Position numbers and translations under genes: made by a program | In this document: positions 9,023 to 17,105 of the stretch, in pieces | Position numbering within the stretch: the stretch's first letter is position 1 | Layout of the letters: each line of letters opens with the position of its first letter | Assembly (NCBI RefSeq): GCF_027594745.1 | Contig: NZ_CP110854.1 | Location: 3,303,501-3,367,500 of the forward strand | Origin: Saprospira grandis | GTDB taxonomy: Bacteria > Bacteroidota > Bacteroidia > Chitinophagales > Saprospiraceae | Length of the DNA: 64,000 nt | Reading direction: 5' to 3' | Notes under the pieces: model-generated | Database searches by the model: none | Seen by the model: only the letters and a program-made list of their open reading frames with translations | Told to the model about the DNA's origin: nothing

Positions 9023-9646
9023 ATGAATGCAGTTATCTTAGTAGATTTACAATACGATTTTTGCCAATATGGCGCCCTAGAGGTCCCCGATGCCAATGCC
9101 GTAATCCCTATCGCCAATAGCCTAATGCCTCATTTTGAGCTGGTGATCGCTACCCAAGATTGGCATCCCGCCAACCACAAAAGCTTTGCCGCCAACCACC
9201 TTTTTCGACAGCCTGGGCAAGTAATTGACCTCAATGGCTTAGCGCAAATCCTTTGGCCCATTCACTGTGTGCAGGGAAGCTATGGGGCCGAATTGGTGGA
9301 TGAATTGGACCAAAGCCAAATTACCAAGATCTTCCAAAAAGGAACAGATATAGATATTGATAGCTATAGCGGCTTTTTTGATAATGGCCATAGAAAAGCC
9401 ACCGGCCTAGGCGATTATTTGAAAGAAAAAGGCGTCACAACCGTTTTTGTGCTAGGCCTTGCGCTAGATTATTGCGTCAAGTTTACGGCCCTAGATGCTC
9501 AGGCTCTAGGCTTCAAAACTTATTTGGTCCAAGATGCTTGTAGAGCAGTAAATATGCAAGCAGAAGATGGAAAAAATGCAATTGCCGAGCTAAAAGAAAA
9601 AGGCATTGAAGTTATTGATAGCCAAGATGTTGTTAATTTGGTGTAG
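9023..9646 (+). CDS. pncA: Nicotinamidase
   Basis: A 207-residue cysteine hydrolase of the isochorismatase-like superfamily that converts nicotinamide to nicotinate, feeding PncB encoded two genes upstream. The catalytic triad can be placed: Asp8 (VDLQYDF), Lys106 (QKGTD) and Cys151 (LALDYCVKFTA). Metal ligands are likely Asp46 and His48 (TQDWHP) and His81 (WPIHCVQG). It is the third gene of the NAD-salvage operon. Confidence 0.93.
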   Translation: MNAVILVDLQYDFCQYGALEVPDANAVIPIANSLMPHFELVIATQDWHPANHKSFAANHLFRQPGQVIDLNGLAQILWPIHCVQGSYGAELVDELDQSQITKIFQKGTDIDIDSYSGFFDNGHRKATGLGDYLKEKGVTTVFVLGLALDYCVKFTALDAQALGFKTYLVQDACRAVNMQAEDGKNAIAELKEKGIEVIDSQDVVNLV

Positions 9647-9707
9647 GTACATCGTTTTTTAACAATTGTTAAAATTACCCCTTTTGGGGGATATTTTTAG
9701 TCTGTAA

Positions 9708-9738
9708 TTTGACATTTACAATAAGAGCTGTATCTTTG
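9708..9738 (+). promoter_or_regulatory. Promoter, Bacteroidetes consensus
   Basis: TTTG (9708-9711), 19 nt, TATCTTTG (9731-9738) is an exact match to the TTTG-N19-TANNTTTG pattern. No protein gene starts downstream on this strand, so it probably drives the short transcript listed next. Confidence 0.65.
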
Positions 9739-9743
9739 AATTG

Positions 9744-9808
9744 TCTTTGTGTTTATTTGTTTGGGTTTTTAGGGGAGGCTGTCCTGAATAAGGGCAGCCT
9801 CTTTTTTA
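9744..9808 (+). ncRNA. Candidate small RNA of about 65 nt
   Basis: A consensus promoter is followed within 75 bp by a strong terminator hairpin and contains no usable reading frame. The transcript would have a U/G-rich 5' part and then the terminator stem. No known RNA family was recognised. It could instead be an unremarkable terminator for pncA read-through with a chance promoter. Confidence 0.4.
9775..9808 (+). terminator. Intrinsic terminator
   Basis: A 10-bp stem (GAGGCTGTCC at 9775-9784 with GGGCAGCCTC at 9792-9801, one G-U pair) and 7-nt loop are followed by CTTTTTTATTTT. It ends the candidate small RNA and any pncA read-through. Confidence 0.8.
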
Positions 9809-9821
9809 TTTTAAGTCACAA

Positions 9822-9857
9822 AAAAGGCCCCGCTAGCTACTGCTAGCGGGGCCTTTT
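9822..9857. terminator. Bidirectional intrinsic terminator
   Basis: A perfect 16-bp stem, AAAAGGCCCCGCTAGC with its complement, encloses a TACT loop. It has an A run on the left and a T run on the right, so it can stop transcription from both the pncA side and the convergent START-domain gene. Confidence 0.85.
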
Positions 9858-9866
9858 GCTGTGGCC

Positions 9867-10457
9867 CTACTCCAATAAGGCCCTAAATTTTGTCATCGTT
9901 TTATATGGTCCCTCAATGACCGACTTTTTGGCCAACCAAGCCGGAATACTCCCCCCAGCATGGGCCACCAACTGCTGCCGAACAAATAATTTCCCTCGGC
10001 CCATATCCTTAAAATACCAATGCCCCTGCATCTCCTCAATTCGTATAAAACCCGCCTGTTTGGCCTTCTTTTTCGGACAACTCCTAAAGTCAATCCGTAA
10101 TTCTGTTGCCGATAAACGATGTATTTTATAATGCGTCACATTGTCCCGATTTTCTATCGGCCAAGGCATATCTACCTGATAATAAACATAGAATTCATCA
10201 TCAGAAACCTGCTCTAGGTTTTCATTCAATGGGGTTTCATACATCCACTTTTTGCGCATCTCTGCCCGCTTAATGGCCGCTTCTACCGCTTCTAAATTGG
10301 CCGAAATATACATTTCGGCTCGACTCTCTTTCATTTCCCAACCCGCCAAAGGGCGACTATAAACGGATATCTCTGATTTTTCTTTGGCCAATTCCCATTG
10401 CTGCCCTTGCAAAGGACCAAAAACGAGGAGGAGGGCAAATAAAACTAACTTCTTCAT
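9867..10457 (-). CDS. Secreted START-domain protein
   Basis: A 196-residue protein with a signal peptide (MKKLVLFALLLVFGPLQGQ) followed by a START (StAR-related lipid transfer) domain. The recognisable stretches are KEKSEISVYSRPL, MPWPIENRDNVTHYKI and GHWYFKDMGRGKLFVRQQL. START domains bind a lipid or other hydrophobic ligand in a deep pocket; the ligand here is unknown. The signal peptide suggests a periplasmic location. It is a single gene, convergent with pncA across the terminators. Confidence 0.8.
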   Translation of the reverse strand: MKKLVLFALLLVFGPLQGQQWELAKEKSEISVYSRPLAGWEMKESRAEMYISANLEAVEAAIKRAEMRKKWMYETPLNENLEQVSDDEFYVYYQVDMPWPIENRDNVTHYKIHRLSATELRIDFRSCPKKKAKQAGFIRIEEMQGHWYFKDMGRGKLFVRQQLVAHAGGSIPAWLAKKSVIEGPYKTMTKFRALLE

Positions 10458-10603
10458 AGGCTTTCTTTTTGAGTACGGCTTTTTTTATTAAACAGATGTT
10501 TAATTTAAGCTTTTCCCCCTATCTAATTCCGCAATTTTTAAAATTTTTTCTGCCTGATTCCAAAAGACTTAGCCTGCATCTCTTGCAGCCTACTCAAAAA
10601 AGA

Positions 10604-10635
10604 TTTGGCAAATCTAAAAAGCCGACTTATATTTG
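10604..10635 (+). promoter_or_regulatory. Promoter of the SRP RNA gene
   Basis: TTTG (10604-10607), 20 nt, TATATTTG (10628-10635) matches the Bacteroidetes promoter pattern and sits immediately before the expected SRP RNA start near 10640. Confidence 0.8.
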
Positions 10636-10639
10636 CAGC

Positions 10640-10738
10640 GGAGCCAAGAGACACGGGCAGCTCCTACTGAACTCCCCCAGGTCGGAAACGAAGCAAGGGT
10701 AGGTGGTTGAGCGCCTGGTGTAGATCGGGCTCCTTTTT
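10640..10738 (+). ncRNA. ffs: Signal recognition particle RNA (4.5S-type)
   Basis: The conserved SRP helix-8 region is present: CCAGGTCGGAAACGAAGCAA (10677-10696), with the GGAA tetraloop and the asymmetric internal loop that binds Ffh. It is followed by GGTGTAG on the closing side. The ends pair (GGAGCC at 10640-10645 with GGGCTCC at 10727-10733) and run into a T run that serves as terminator. The RNA partners with the Ffh encoded at 60104-61447. Confidence 0.92.
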
Positions 10739-10770
10739 TTATGAGAATCATCAATAGACTATATATAAAG

Positions 10771-10807
10771 CCAGTTTTCTGTAAAGAGGACTGGCTTTTT
10801 CTTTTTT
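10771..10807 (+). terminator. Probable intrinsic terminator
   Basis: AGCCAGT (from 10773) pairs with ACTGGCT (ending 10800) and is followed by TTTTCTTTTTT. The element abuts repeat copy 4. It would act on read-through from the SRP RNA gene. Confidence 0.55.
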
Positions 10808-10990
10808 GGGGCTTTGGGGCCCGCGGCCGGCTAGGCTCTGCCTAGGTCGGCCGCCGCTATGCTACGGGGCTCACAGGTCTGTTCGGCCCTTCGCTTTTTT
10901 CGCTTTGCTCAAAAAGCTCGGTCTGGCCTTCGGCCACCCACTCCGCAGCGCTGGGCCATGGCGCCAAGTCCTCTGTTTGCTCCAAAAAGG
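10808..10990 (+). repeat. GC-rich modular hairpin repeat, copy 4
   Basis: A variant subtype (III) that starts GGGGCTTTGGGGCCCGCGGCC and carries CGGGGCTCACAGGTCTGTTCGG instead of the usual CGCAGCTCGCAG core. Copy 8 is the other member. With copy 5 it fills the 10808-11178 gap and forms an inverted pair. Confidence 0.85.
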
Positions 10991-11039
10991 CTTAGGCGGA
11001 AGCGCTGGGCAGGCCCGCAGGGCCTGCTTTTGGCCGCCC

Positions 11040-11178
11040 AGAGGGCGGCTGGCAACGGATGAGCGATGCGCAGCAGTGGCCGAAGGCCAGACCGAGCCGC
11101 TGAAAGCGGGGAAGGGCCGAGCGAGTAGCGAGCTGCGCAGCGTAGCGACCCAAGGCCGCAGGCCGCAGGGGCAGCCCC
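11040..11178 (-). repeat. GC-rich modular hairpin repeat, copy 5
   Basis: Minus orientation with GGGCCGAGCGAGTAGCGAG and a GGGGCAGCCCC edge followed by an A run. It mixes the edge of the main subtype with the GCGTAGCG and GCGATG-GCAGCAG blocks of subtype II. It lies upstream of the tetR-like gene; 11179-11258 must hold that gene's promoter. Confidence 0.85.
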
Positions 11179-11258
11179 AAAAAAACAAAAAATAATTGCG
11201 CAAAACTTGGTAACTTTATGGCCGAAAAAAAGTTTTTTAGCCGCTACTCCAATAATAT

Positions 11259-11897
11259 ATGGGACGAAAACCAGTCAAAAAAGAACGAATCGATGACCCT
11301 AGCCTTAAAGCTAGCTGGATCGAACAACTCTCTACGGTCTATCTTCGCAATGGATTGACCAAATTTACTATGGACGATATTGCCGCAAAATTGGGCATTA
11401 GCAAGGCCACTTTGTATAAGTATTTTGCCTCTAGAGCCGAGATCCTAGATGCGGTCGTTCGTCTGCGAATTACCGAAATTGAAGCCTTTGAGGACCAATT
11501 GAGCGATGATAAAATTACCTTTAGCGAACGCTATTTTGAGGTGATCAAAACCGCCTCGGTCATGCTGGCCGAAATGTCCAATCAGTTTCTCATTGATAGC
11601 CGACAGCTTTATCCTGAGCTCTGGGCCAAAATGCGGGATTTTCAAGACCGAGCCCTTTTTGTGGCCGAAGCCTTCTACCGAAAAGGAATCGAGGCCGGGA
11701 TCATGAACGATATCAACCCTCGTCTGTTGGCCCTAACAGATAAAATGTTCATCCGCTCTGTAGCCGATGAAGCCTTTTTGCAAGAGTATGACATCTCTTT
11801 GCAAGCCGCCTTTGATAATTATTTTTTGATGAAAAGCCGAGGCATTTTTAAGCAGAGCTATCTGCAAAAAAATGCAAAGGTGCAAGAAGAACAATAA
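11259..11897 (+). CDS. TetR-family transcriptional regulator
   Basis: A 212-residue repressor-type protein. The N-terminal helix-turn-helix is clear (FTMDDIAAKLGISKATLYKYF, residues about 37-57), and an all-helical ligand-binding part follows. It is 8 bp upstream of the reductase gene, so it probably controls that gene or is co-transcribed with it. TetR proteins in such settings often respond to acyl-CoAs or aromatics, but nothing here shows the ligand. Confidence 0.9.
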   Translation: MGRKPVKKERIDDPSLKASWIEQLSTVYLRNGLTKFTMDDIAAKLGISKATLYKYFASRAEILDAVVRLRITEIEAFEDQLSDDKITFSERYFEVIKTASVMLAEMSNQFLIDSRQLYPELWAKMRDFQDRALFVAEAFYRKGIEAGIMNDINPRLLALTDKMFIRSVADEAFLQEYDISLQAAFDNYFLMKSRGIFKQSYLQKNAKVQEEQ

Positions 11898-11905
11898 GCT
11901 TTTTT

Positions 11906-13009
11906 ATGGATGCAGCCCATCAGTTTTATACGCTTACTCTAAAAGAAGTCATTTCGCTTTCTAGCGATACCGTAAAGCTCGTTTTTGAGATTCCTCAAGC
12001 GCTTAAGGAGCAGTTTAGCTATCTTGCGGGCCAATATGTTACGCTTCGTTTTGTCCTCAATGGCCAAGAAGAACGCCGAGCCTATTCGCTCTGCTCTAGT
12101 CCTGCCCTAGACCAAGACCTGGCCGTGGCCGTCAAAAGAGTGCCCAAGGGCCTAGTCTCTAATCATATTAACGATCAGCTTAAGGCAGGAGACCAAATTG
12201 AGGTCATGCCCCCAGAAGGCCATTTTGTGGCCCAACCCCAAGCCGATGAGAAGAAAGATTATTTCCTTTTTGGGGGCGGAAGCGGACTGACGCCGCTTTT
12301 GTCTATCTTGAAATCTGTGATCGAACTGGCCCCCAAAAGTCGGGTTTTTCTCTATTATCAAAATAGAACAGAAGACAGCATTTTGTTTAAAGAAGAGCTA
12401 GACGGCTTGGAAAAACGCTATGCTGGCCAACTGCTTGTTCAACATATCCTCAGCCAACCCAAAACCGAAACCTCTGGCGGTTTTATGGGCCTATTTGCCA
12501 AAAAGAACCGAAGCTGGAAGGGCGAAGTGGGACGAATTGACGCCAAAAAGGCTAGCCGCTTTATCAAGCAGCATCAGGCAGAGGATGGTCGCCCCAAAGC
12601 GCTTTATCTTTGTGGACCCGCAGGCCTGATGGATGCCGCCCAAAAAGCAGGCGAAAACTTGGGCATCGACCAAATTCACAGAGAATGGTTCAATGCCGAT
12701 GAAGCCCCAAAAAATGAGGTGAATGCTCAAGCCAATGCCAAGGTCTATGCCCGCATCGATGGGGAAGACTTTGAGGTCGTTTTGCAAAAGAAAGAATCTA
12801 TCTTAGATGGTTTGCGTAGGGTAGGGGCCGATGCGCCTTTTTCTTGTATGTCTGGCGCCTGCTCTAGCTGTATGGCCAAGATAGAAGAAGGAAGCGTAGA
12901 GATGGAACGCTGTCTGGCCCTAGATGAGGAGGAGGTCGCCCAAGGCTTTATCCTCAGCTGCCAATCTAAGCCCACTACGCCCATTGTCCGTATCAACTTT
13001 GATGTCTAA
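11906..13009 (+). CDS. PaaE-like NAD(P)H oxidoreductase with FAD and 2Fe-2S domains
   Basis: A 367-residue electron-transfer protein with three domains in order. The FAD-binding barrel has RAYSLCSSP at 58-66, the NAD(P)-binding domain has GGGSGLTPLLSI near 120, and a C-terminal plant-type ferredoxin domain has four cysteines (Cys314, Cys319, Cys322, Cys352). This order is that of PaaE, the reductase of phenylacetyl-CoA epoxidase, and related hydroxylase reductases. No oxygenase partner (paaABCD) is nearby, so the electron acceptor is unknown. It lies between the TetR gene (8-bp gap) and holA (3-bp gap). Confidence 0.85.
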   Translation: MDAAHQFYTLTLKEVISLSSDTVKLVFEIPQALKEQFSYLAGQYVTLRFVLNGQEERRAYSLCSSPALDQDLAVAVKRVPKGLVSNHINDQLKAGDQIEVMPPEGHFVAQPQADEKKDYFLFGGGSGLTPLLSILKSVIELAPKSRVFLYYQNRTEDSILFKEELDGLEKRYAGQLLVQHILSQPKTETSGGFMGLFAKKNRSWKGEVGRIDAKKASRFIKQHQAEDGRPKALYLCGPAGLMDAAQKAGENLGIDQIHREWFNADEAPKNEVNAQANAKVYARIDGEDFEVVLQKKESILDGLRRVGADAPFSCMSGACSSCMAKIEEGSVEMERCLALDEEEVAQGFILSCQSKPTTPIVRINFDV

Positions 13010-13012
13010 TTT

Positions 13013-14083
13013 ATGGCTAGCCCCAAAGAAATTATCCGAGATTTTAAACAGGGCAAAATTGCCCCAATCTACTTCTTGCATGGCGAGGAGGAGTTTTATA
13101 TTGATGAAATTACCGACTTTATTGAGGCCCATGCCCTTTCTGAGGACCAAAAAGCTTTCAATCAAACTATTTTGTATGGTAAGGATACCGACTTTAAGCA
13201 GGTTCTAGATGCTGCCCGCCGTTACCCTATGCTGGCCGAACGGCAGTTGGTGGTCCTTAAGGAGGCCCAAAGTATGCGCAGTTTGGACCAACTAGAGGCT
13301 TATGTCAAAAATCCCTTGCCCACTACGCTTTTGCTTATTTTACATAAGCACAAAAAACTCGATAGCCGCAAAAAGCTAGGCAAAAGCCTCAAAGCGGCCG
13401 AAAAAGCGGGCAAGGCGGTCCTTTTTGAAAGTAAAAAGCCCTATGAAAATGAGCTGCCCAATTGGATCCGCAATTACCTCAAGGACAAAGGCGCCCAAAT
13501 AGAAGAAGAGGCGGGCCAGCTGCTGGCCGAGTATCTGGGCAACGATCTGAGCAAGATCGCCAATGAGCTCGAAAAGCTGCTGATTAACCAGCCCAAAGGC
13601 CAGTTAATTGGAAAGGCAGAAATTGAGAAAAATATTGGCATTAGTAAGGATTATAATGTCTTTGAGCTACAATCGGCCCTAGCCCAAAAAGATGCCCTCA
13701 AGGCCCAGCGAATTGTCAAGTACTATCAGGCTAATCCCAAAGCAGGCCCCCTGCCCATGCTCACGGGGGTACTCTACAATTTCTTTAGTAAGGCTTATAT
13801 CTGCCGCTTCCTGACTAATCTAGATGATGTCAGTATTGCTGCAGCTATCGGCCAAAAAGCCTACGGCCGTCCGGGCCAAAAAACAAAGCGCTTCGCCGAT
13901 TATCGCTATGTGCAGAAGAATTACTCTCTGCCTCAATTAGAGGCCATTATCGCCCTGCTCAAAATCTATGATCTCCGCTCCAAAGGGGTGGGCTGGCCGC
14001 AGGTGGGCGACTTTTTCAACGAACAAACCGAGTCGGGCCAATTACTACAAGAGTTGGTCTCCAGAATTTTACAAATCGATTAA
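13013..14083 (+). CDS. holA: DNA polymerase III subunit delta
   Basis: The delta subunit opens the beta sliding clamp within the clamp-loader complex. The 356-residue protein has the characteristic N-terminal IAPIYFLHGEEEFYIDEI, where the family lacks an ATP-binding P-loop. It continues with VVLKEAQSM, LDSRKKLGKSLK, LAEYLGNDLSKIANELEKL and FELQSALAQKD, all typical of HolA. Start ATG at 13013, 3 bp after the reductase stop; co-transcription is likely although the functions are unrelated. Confidence 0.93.
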   Translation: MASPKEIIRDFKQGKIAPIYFLHGEEEFYIDEITDFIEAHALSEDQKAFNQTILYGKDTDFKQVLDAARRYPMLAERQLVVLKEAQSMRSLDQLEAYVKNPLPTTLLLILHKHKKLDSRKKLGKSLKAAEKAGKAVLFESKKPYENELPNWIRNYLKDKGAQIEEEAGQLLAEYLGNDLSKIANELEKLLINQPKGQLIGKAEIEKNIGISKDYNVFELQSALAQKDALKAQRIVKYYQANPKAGPLPMLTGVLYNFFSKAYICRFLTNLDDVSIAAAIGQKAYGRPGQKTKRFADYRYVQKNYSLPQLEAIIALLKIYDLRSKGVGWPQVGDFFNEQTESGQLLQELVSRILQID

Positions 14084-14087
14084 GCCT

Positions 14088-14705
14088 ATGAATAAGTACG
14101 AATCACTCCAACAGGCCGCCCAGGCCTATTTTGCCCAAAACCCTGAGGCAAAACAAGAAAAAGTTATCCTCCTTTGGCGAGAAGAAGGCGGCTCCAGCCT
14201 TTCTTATTATGGCGGCCAAGCCAGCCAGTTAACCGATTGGCCCGAGCGCCAAGGCCAGCCTATGCAGCATGTTTTGCGCCTAGATTTGCGGCAGCTGCCT
14301 CAGCCCCCAGCCGATTTTCTCTCTCTTTTTGTGGCGAATCCAGCAGATAATGAGGCTTTTTTACCCTTCAATGACTCTAGCCAACTCCATTTTCATACGG
14401 GCCAGGCCGCTATGCCCAATACTCCGCCCATTGCGCCCCTTGCTAGCCAAATGATTCAGCAAAAAGCCCTAATGCTCCCTAGCGAAATTTTTGGCTGGGA
14501 AGCCCCCAATGAAGCCCTAAAGGCGATCCGCCAACAATTGTTCAATTGCTCTTACTTGGGCGGCCAACCGCTCTGGCTCCAAAGCGATGAACATCATGGC
14601 GCTTTTATTGGCCAATTTGATGAGCGACTGGCGCCAGACCTTAACCTCGGCGACTCAGGCGTCATGTATCTCTTTGAAGATACCGCCTTTTGGCAATGCT
14701 ACTAA
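14088..14705 (+). CDS. DUF1963/YwqG-like protein
   Basis: A 205-residue soluble protein. The stretch GGQPLWLQ with the later FIGQFDERL, GDSGVMYLF and FWQCY at the very end resembles the DUF1963 (YwqG) family, whose function is unknown. The ATG at 14088 is preferred: it follows holA by 4 bp, and the frame further upstream only overlaps holA. A weak hairpin with a T run (14714-14754) follows and leads directly into repeat copy 6. Confidence 0.7.
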   Translation: MNKYESLQQAAQAYFAQNPEAKQEKVILLWREEGGSSLSYYGGQASQLTDWPERQGQPMQHVLRLDLRQLPQPPADFLSLFVANPADNEAFLPFNDSSQLHFHTGQAAMPNTPPIAPLASQMIQQKALMLPSEIFGWEAPNEALKAIRQQLFNCSYLGGQPLWLQSDEHHGAFIGQFDERLAPDLNLGDSGVMYLFEDTAFWQCY

Positions 14706-14754
14706 ACATTTTTCGCCAGCTTTTCTTTAAGAAGGGCTGGCTTTTCTTTTTTTT

Positions 14755-14902
14755 GGGGCTGCCCCGCCCTGCGGGCGGGTCGCTCCACTTCGCAGCTCGC
14801 AGTTCTGCTCGGCCCTGCAGCCCTTCGGGCTTTGGTCTGCCGCTGCGCGGCCCTGCTTCGGCAGCTCAGCCTGCGGCGGCTTCGCCGCCTGTCCCATCCA
14901 AA
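14755..14902 (+). repeat. GC-rich modular hairpin repeat, copy 6
   Basis: Plus orientation, main subtype. Hairpin 1 is GCCC-TGC-GGGC, hairpin 2 GCCC-TTC-GGGC, hairpin 3 CCGC-TGC-GCGG and hairpin 4 GGCGGC-TTC-GCCGCC, each in the same slot as in the other copies but with different arm sequences. It ends with CTGTCCCATCCAAA. The rest of the gap to 15033 is AT-rich. Confidence 0.9.
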
Positions 14903-15033
14903 TGGACCAAAATTAAATGCGGTAAAAAGTATTAATCCTATTACTTTTGTGCGGAACATCTGGGGGAACTAAAGTATAGCTTTTTGCCCCCTTGCTTAAG
15001 GACCAATAATTTAAGACCTAATATAACTACAGA

Positions 15034-15597
15034 ATGAAAGACGAAAAAGCAGCAATTTTAGCCTGTCTGCAAAAGGGAGGGAGCCTGCTCTATCCTACAG
15101 ACACGATTTGGGGCCTGGGCTGCGATGCCCATAATGTAGCCGCTGTAGAACAGTTGTACCAGCTCAAGCAGCGCCCCGCAGAAAAGTCCCTGATCCTCCT
15201 CGTCTCCGATATCGAGATGCTGAAGCAATACGTTTTTCCCGTTCCCCCCAAGGCCGCTAAGCTCATTAGCTTTCATGAACGCCCCCTCACCATTATTTAC
15301 GATCAACCAAAGAATCTTCCCAAAGAACTCTTAGCCGCCGATGGCAGCATCGCTATCCGCGTCTGCCAATCCGCTTTTTGCCAAGATTTTATCCGCGCTT
15401 TTGGCCGAGCCGTGGTCTCTACCTCTGCCAATTATAGCGGCCAAACTAGCCCCGCCCATTTTGGCGAAATCGAGCCCAGCCTCATAGAAAAAGTAGATTA
15501 TGTTTGTGAGTATGGCCAAGATGACCGCCAAGAAGTAGCCCCCTCTACGATTGTCCGTATTGGCCCCAAGGAAGAATTGGAGTTTATTCGACCCTAA
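15034..15597 (+). CDS. tsaC: Threonylcarbamoyl-AMP synthase (YrdC/Sua5 type)
   Basis: It makes threonylcarbamoyl-AMP from threonine, bicarbonate and ATP for the t6A37 modification of tRNAs that read ANN codons. The 187-residue protein is the short, single-domain form. Family stretches are SLLYPTDTIWGLGCDA, LKQRPAEKSLILLV, SIAIRVCQS and VVSTSANYSGQ (ligand-binding residues). It is followed by cca on the same strand, another tRNA gene, which has its own promoter. Confidence 0.93.
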   Translation: MKDEKAAILACLQKGGSLLYPTDTIWGLGCDAHNVAAVEQLYQLKQRPAEKSLILLVSDIEMLKQYVFPVPPKAAKLISFHERPLTIIYDQPKNLPKELLAADGSIAIRVCQSAFCQDFIRAFGRAVVSTSANYSGQTSPAHFGEIEPSLIEKVDYVCEYGQDDRQEVAPSTIVRIGPKEELEFIRP

Positions 15598-15628
15598 TTG
15601 GGGAGGGCGCTTAATTTTGCTATCTTTG
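15597..15628 (+). promoter_or_regulatory. Promoter of cca
   Basis: ATTG (15597-15600), 20 nt, TATCTTTG (15621-15628) nearly matches the Bacteroidetes pattern. It begins at the tsaC stop codon and leaves a leader of about 35 nt before the cca start. Confidence 0.6.
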
Positions 15629-15668
15629 CGCCTTCTAATCTATTTGAAAACATAGTTTGCACCTTCCT

Positions 15669-17099
15669 ATGCAATTTGAGATGACGGCCCAAGAGGAGGC
15701 CTTGTTTAAGACTATTGCCCAAGCCGCTCAGAAGCTGGGCTTTCCTACTTATGTGATTGGCGGATATGTCCGCGACCGCCTTTTGGGCCGCTCAAGTAAG
15801 GGGAAGGACCTCGACCTCGTTTGTGTCGGTAGCGGTATCGAACTGGCCAAGGCGATCGCCAAATGCTTAAAACCACAACCTAAGGTGGTCACTTATGCCC
15901 GCTTCGGTACAGCCGCCTTGCATCATAAGGATTGGGAAATCGAGCTGGTCGGCGCTCGTAAGGAGTCTTACCGCCCCGAATCTCGCAAACCCACTGTAGA
16001 GGATGGTACCCTAGAAGATGACCAAAATCGCCGCGATTTTACGATTAACGCCTTAGCCATTTCGCTCAATGAAGCCGATTTTGGCCAGTTGCTAGATCCC
16101 TTTGGCGGCCTAGCCGATCTAGAGACAAAATGTATTCGCACTCCGCTCGCTCCAGAAACCACCTTTTCCGATGACCCGCTCCGTATGATGCGCGCCATCC
16201 GCTTCGCTAGCCAGTTGGGCTTCGAAATTGAGGAAAAGACTTTCGCTGCTATTCAGTCAGAGCGGGAACGCATTCACATCATCTCTCAAGAGCGCATTAG
16301 TAGTGAGCTGAATAAGATTATGCTTTCGACTAAGCCCTCTTTGGGCCTTAGCCTACTGTTTAAGTCGGGCCTACTCGAGCTGATTTTCCCCGAGCTCTAC
16401 GCTATGCATGGGGTAGAGGAGAAAGAAGGGGTCCGCCATAAGGATAATTTCTGGCACACCCTCAAGGTAGTCGATAATATGGCCGAAAAGAGCGATGATC
16501 TTTGGATGCGCTGGTCGGCTCTCTTGCACGATATTGCCAAACCCCTCACCAAACGCTATTTTAAGGGCCAAGGCTGGAGCTTTCACGGGCATGAGGCCGT
16601 GGGCGGCAAATTGGTCCCCAAAATATTTAAGCGTTTTAAGTTGCCATTGGACCAAAAAATGAAAAAGGTCCAGAAAATCGTGAGCATGCACCAACGGCCT
16701 ATTCTGCTCACACAGGACCGAGAAAATATTACCGATTCTGCCATTCGCCGCCTCCTCTTTGAGGCGGGCGACGATCTAGAAGACCTCCTCTTGATGTGTG
16801 AGGCCGATAGCACCACTGCCAATCCCAAAAAATTGGCCCGCTATGCCGACAACCTCATCTTCCTCCGCCAACGCCTACAAGAGGTAGAAGAAAAGGACCA
16901 CCTCCGCCAATGGCAGCCCCCCATTTCGGGAGAGGAAATTATGGAGACCTTCCAGATTAAGCCCTCCAGAACGGTGGGCCAACTCAAAAATGCCATCCGT
17001 GAGGCGATCCTCGATGGCCTAATCCCCAATGAGTATGAGGCCGCTCGCAACTTTATGCTGGAACAGGCCGCCGCAATGGACCTCTTTCCTAAAAAATAG
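15669..17099 (+). CDS. cca: CCA tRNA nucleotidyltransferase with HD domain
   Basis: It adds or repairs the 3' CCA end of tRNAs. The nucleotidyltransferase head has the GG motif YVIGGYVRDRLLG and the metal-binding KDLDLV, then RRDFTINALA, DPFGGLADL and DPLRMMRAIRFA, the class II CCA/poly(A) polymerase signature. The HD phosphohydrolase domain has LLHDIAKP. The ATG at 15669 (476 residues) is chosen over a TTG at 15657 four codons upstream. It is separated by 6 bp from the next small gene. Confidence 0.93.
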   Translation: MQFEMTAQEEALFKTIAQAAQKLGFPTYVIGGYVRDRLLGRSSKGKDLDLVCVGSGIELAKAIAKCLKPQPKVVTYARFGTAALHHKDWEIELVGARKESYRPESRKPTVEDGTLEDDQNRRDFTINALAISLNEADFGQLLDPFGGLADLETKCIRTPLAPETTFSDDPLRMMRAIRFASQLGFEIEEKTFAAIQSERERIHIISQERISSELNKIMLSTKPSLGLSLLFKSGLLELIFPELYAMHGVEEKEGVRHKDNFWHTLKVVDNMAEKSDDLWMRWSALLHDIAKPLTKRYFKGQGWSFHGHEAVGGKLVPKIFKRFKLPLDQKMKKVQKIVSMHQRPILLTQDRENITDSAIRRLLFEAGDDLEDLLLMCEADSTTANPKKLARYADNLIFLRQRLQEVEEKDHLRQWQPPISGEEIMETFQIKPSRTVGQLKNAIREAILDGLIPNEYEAARNFMLEQAAAMDLFPKK

Positions 17100-17105
17100 T
17101 ACGCC

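Noticed and set aside
10469..10702. Protein frame overlapping the SRP RNA gene
   Set aside because: The conserved SRP RNA structure and its promoter explain this stretch; the frame has no homologue-like features.
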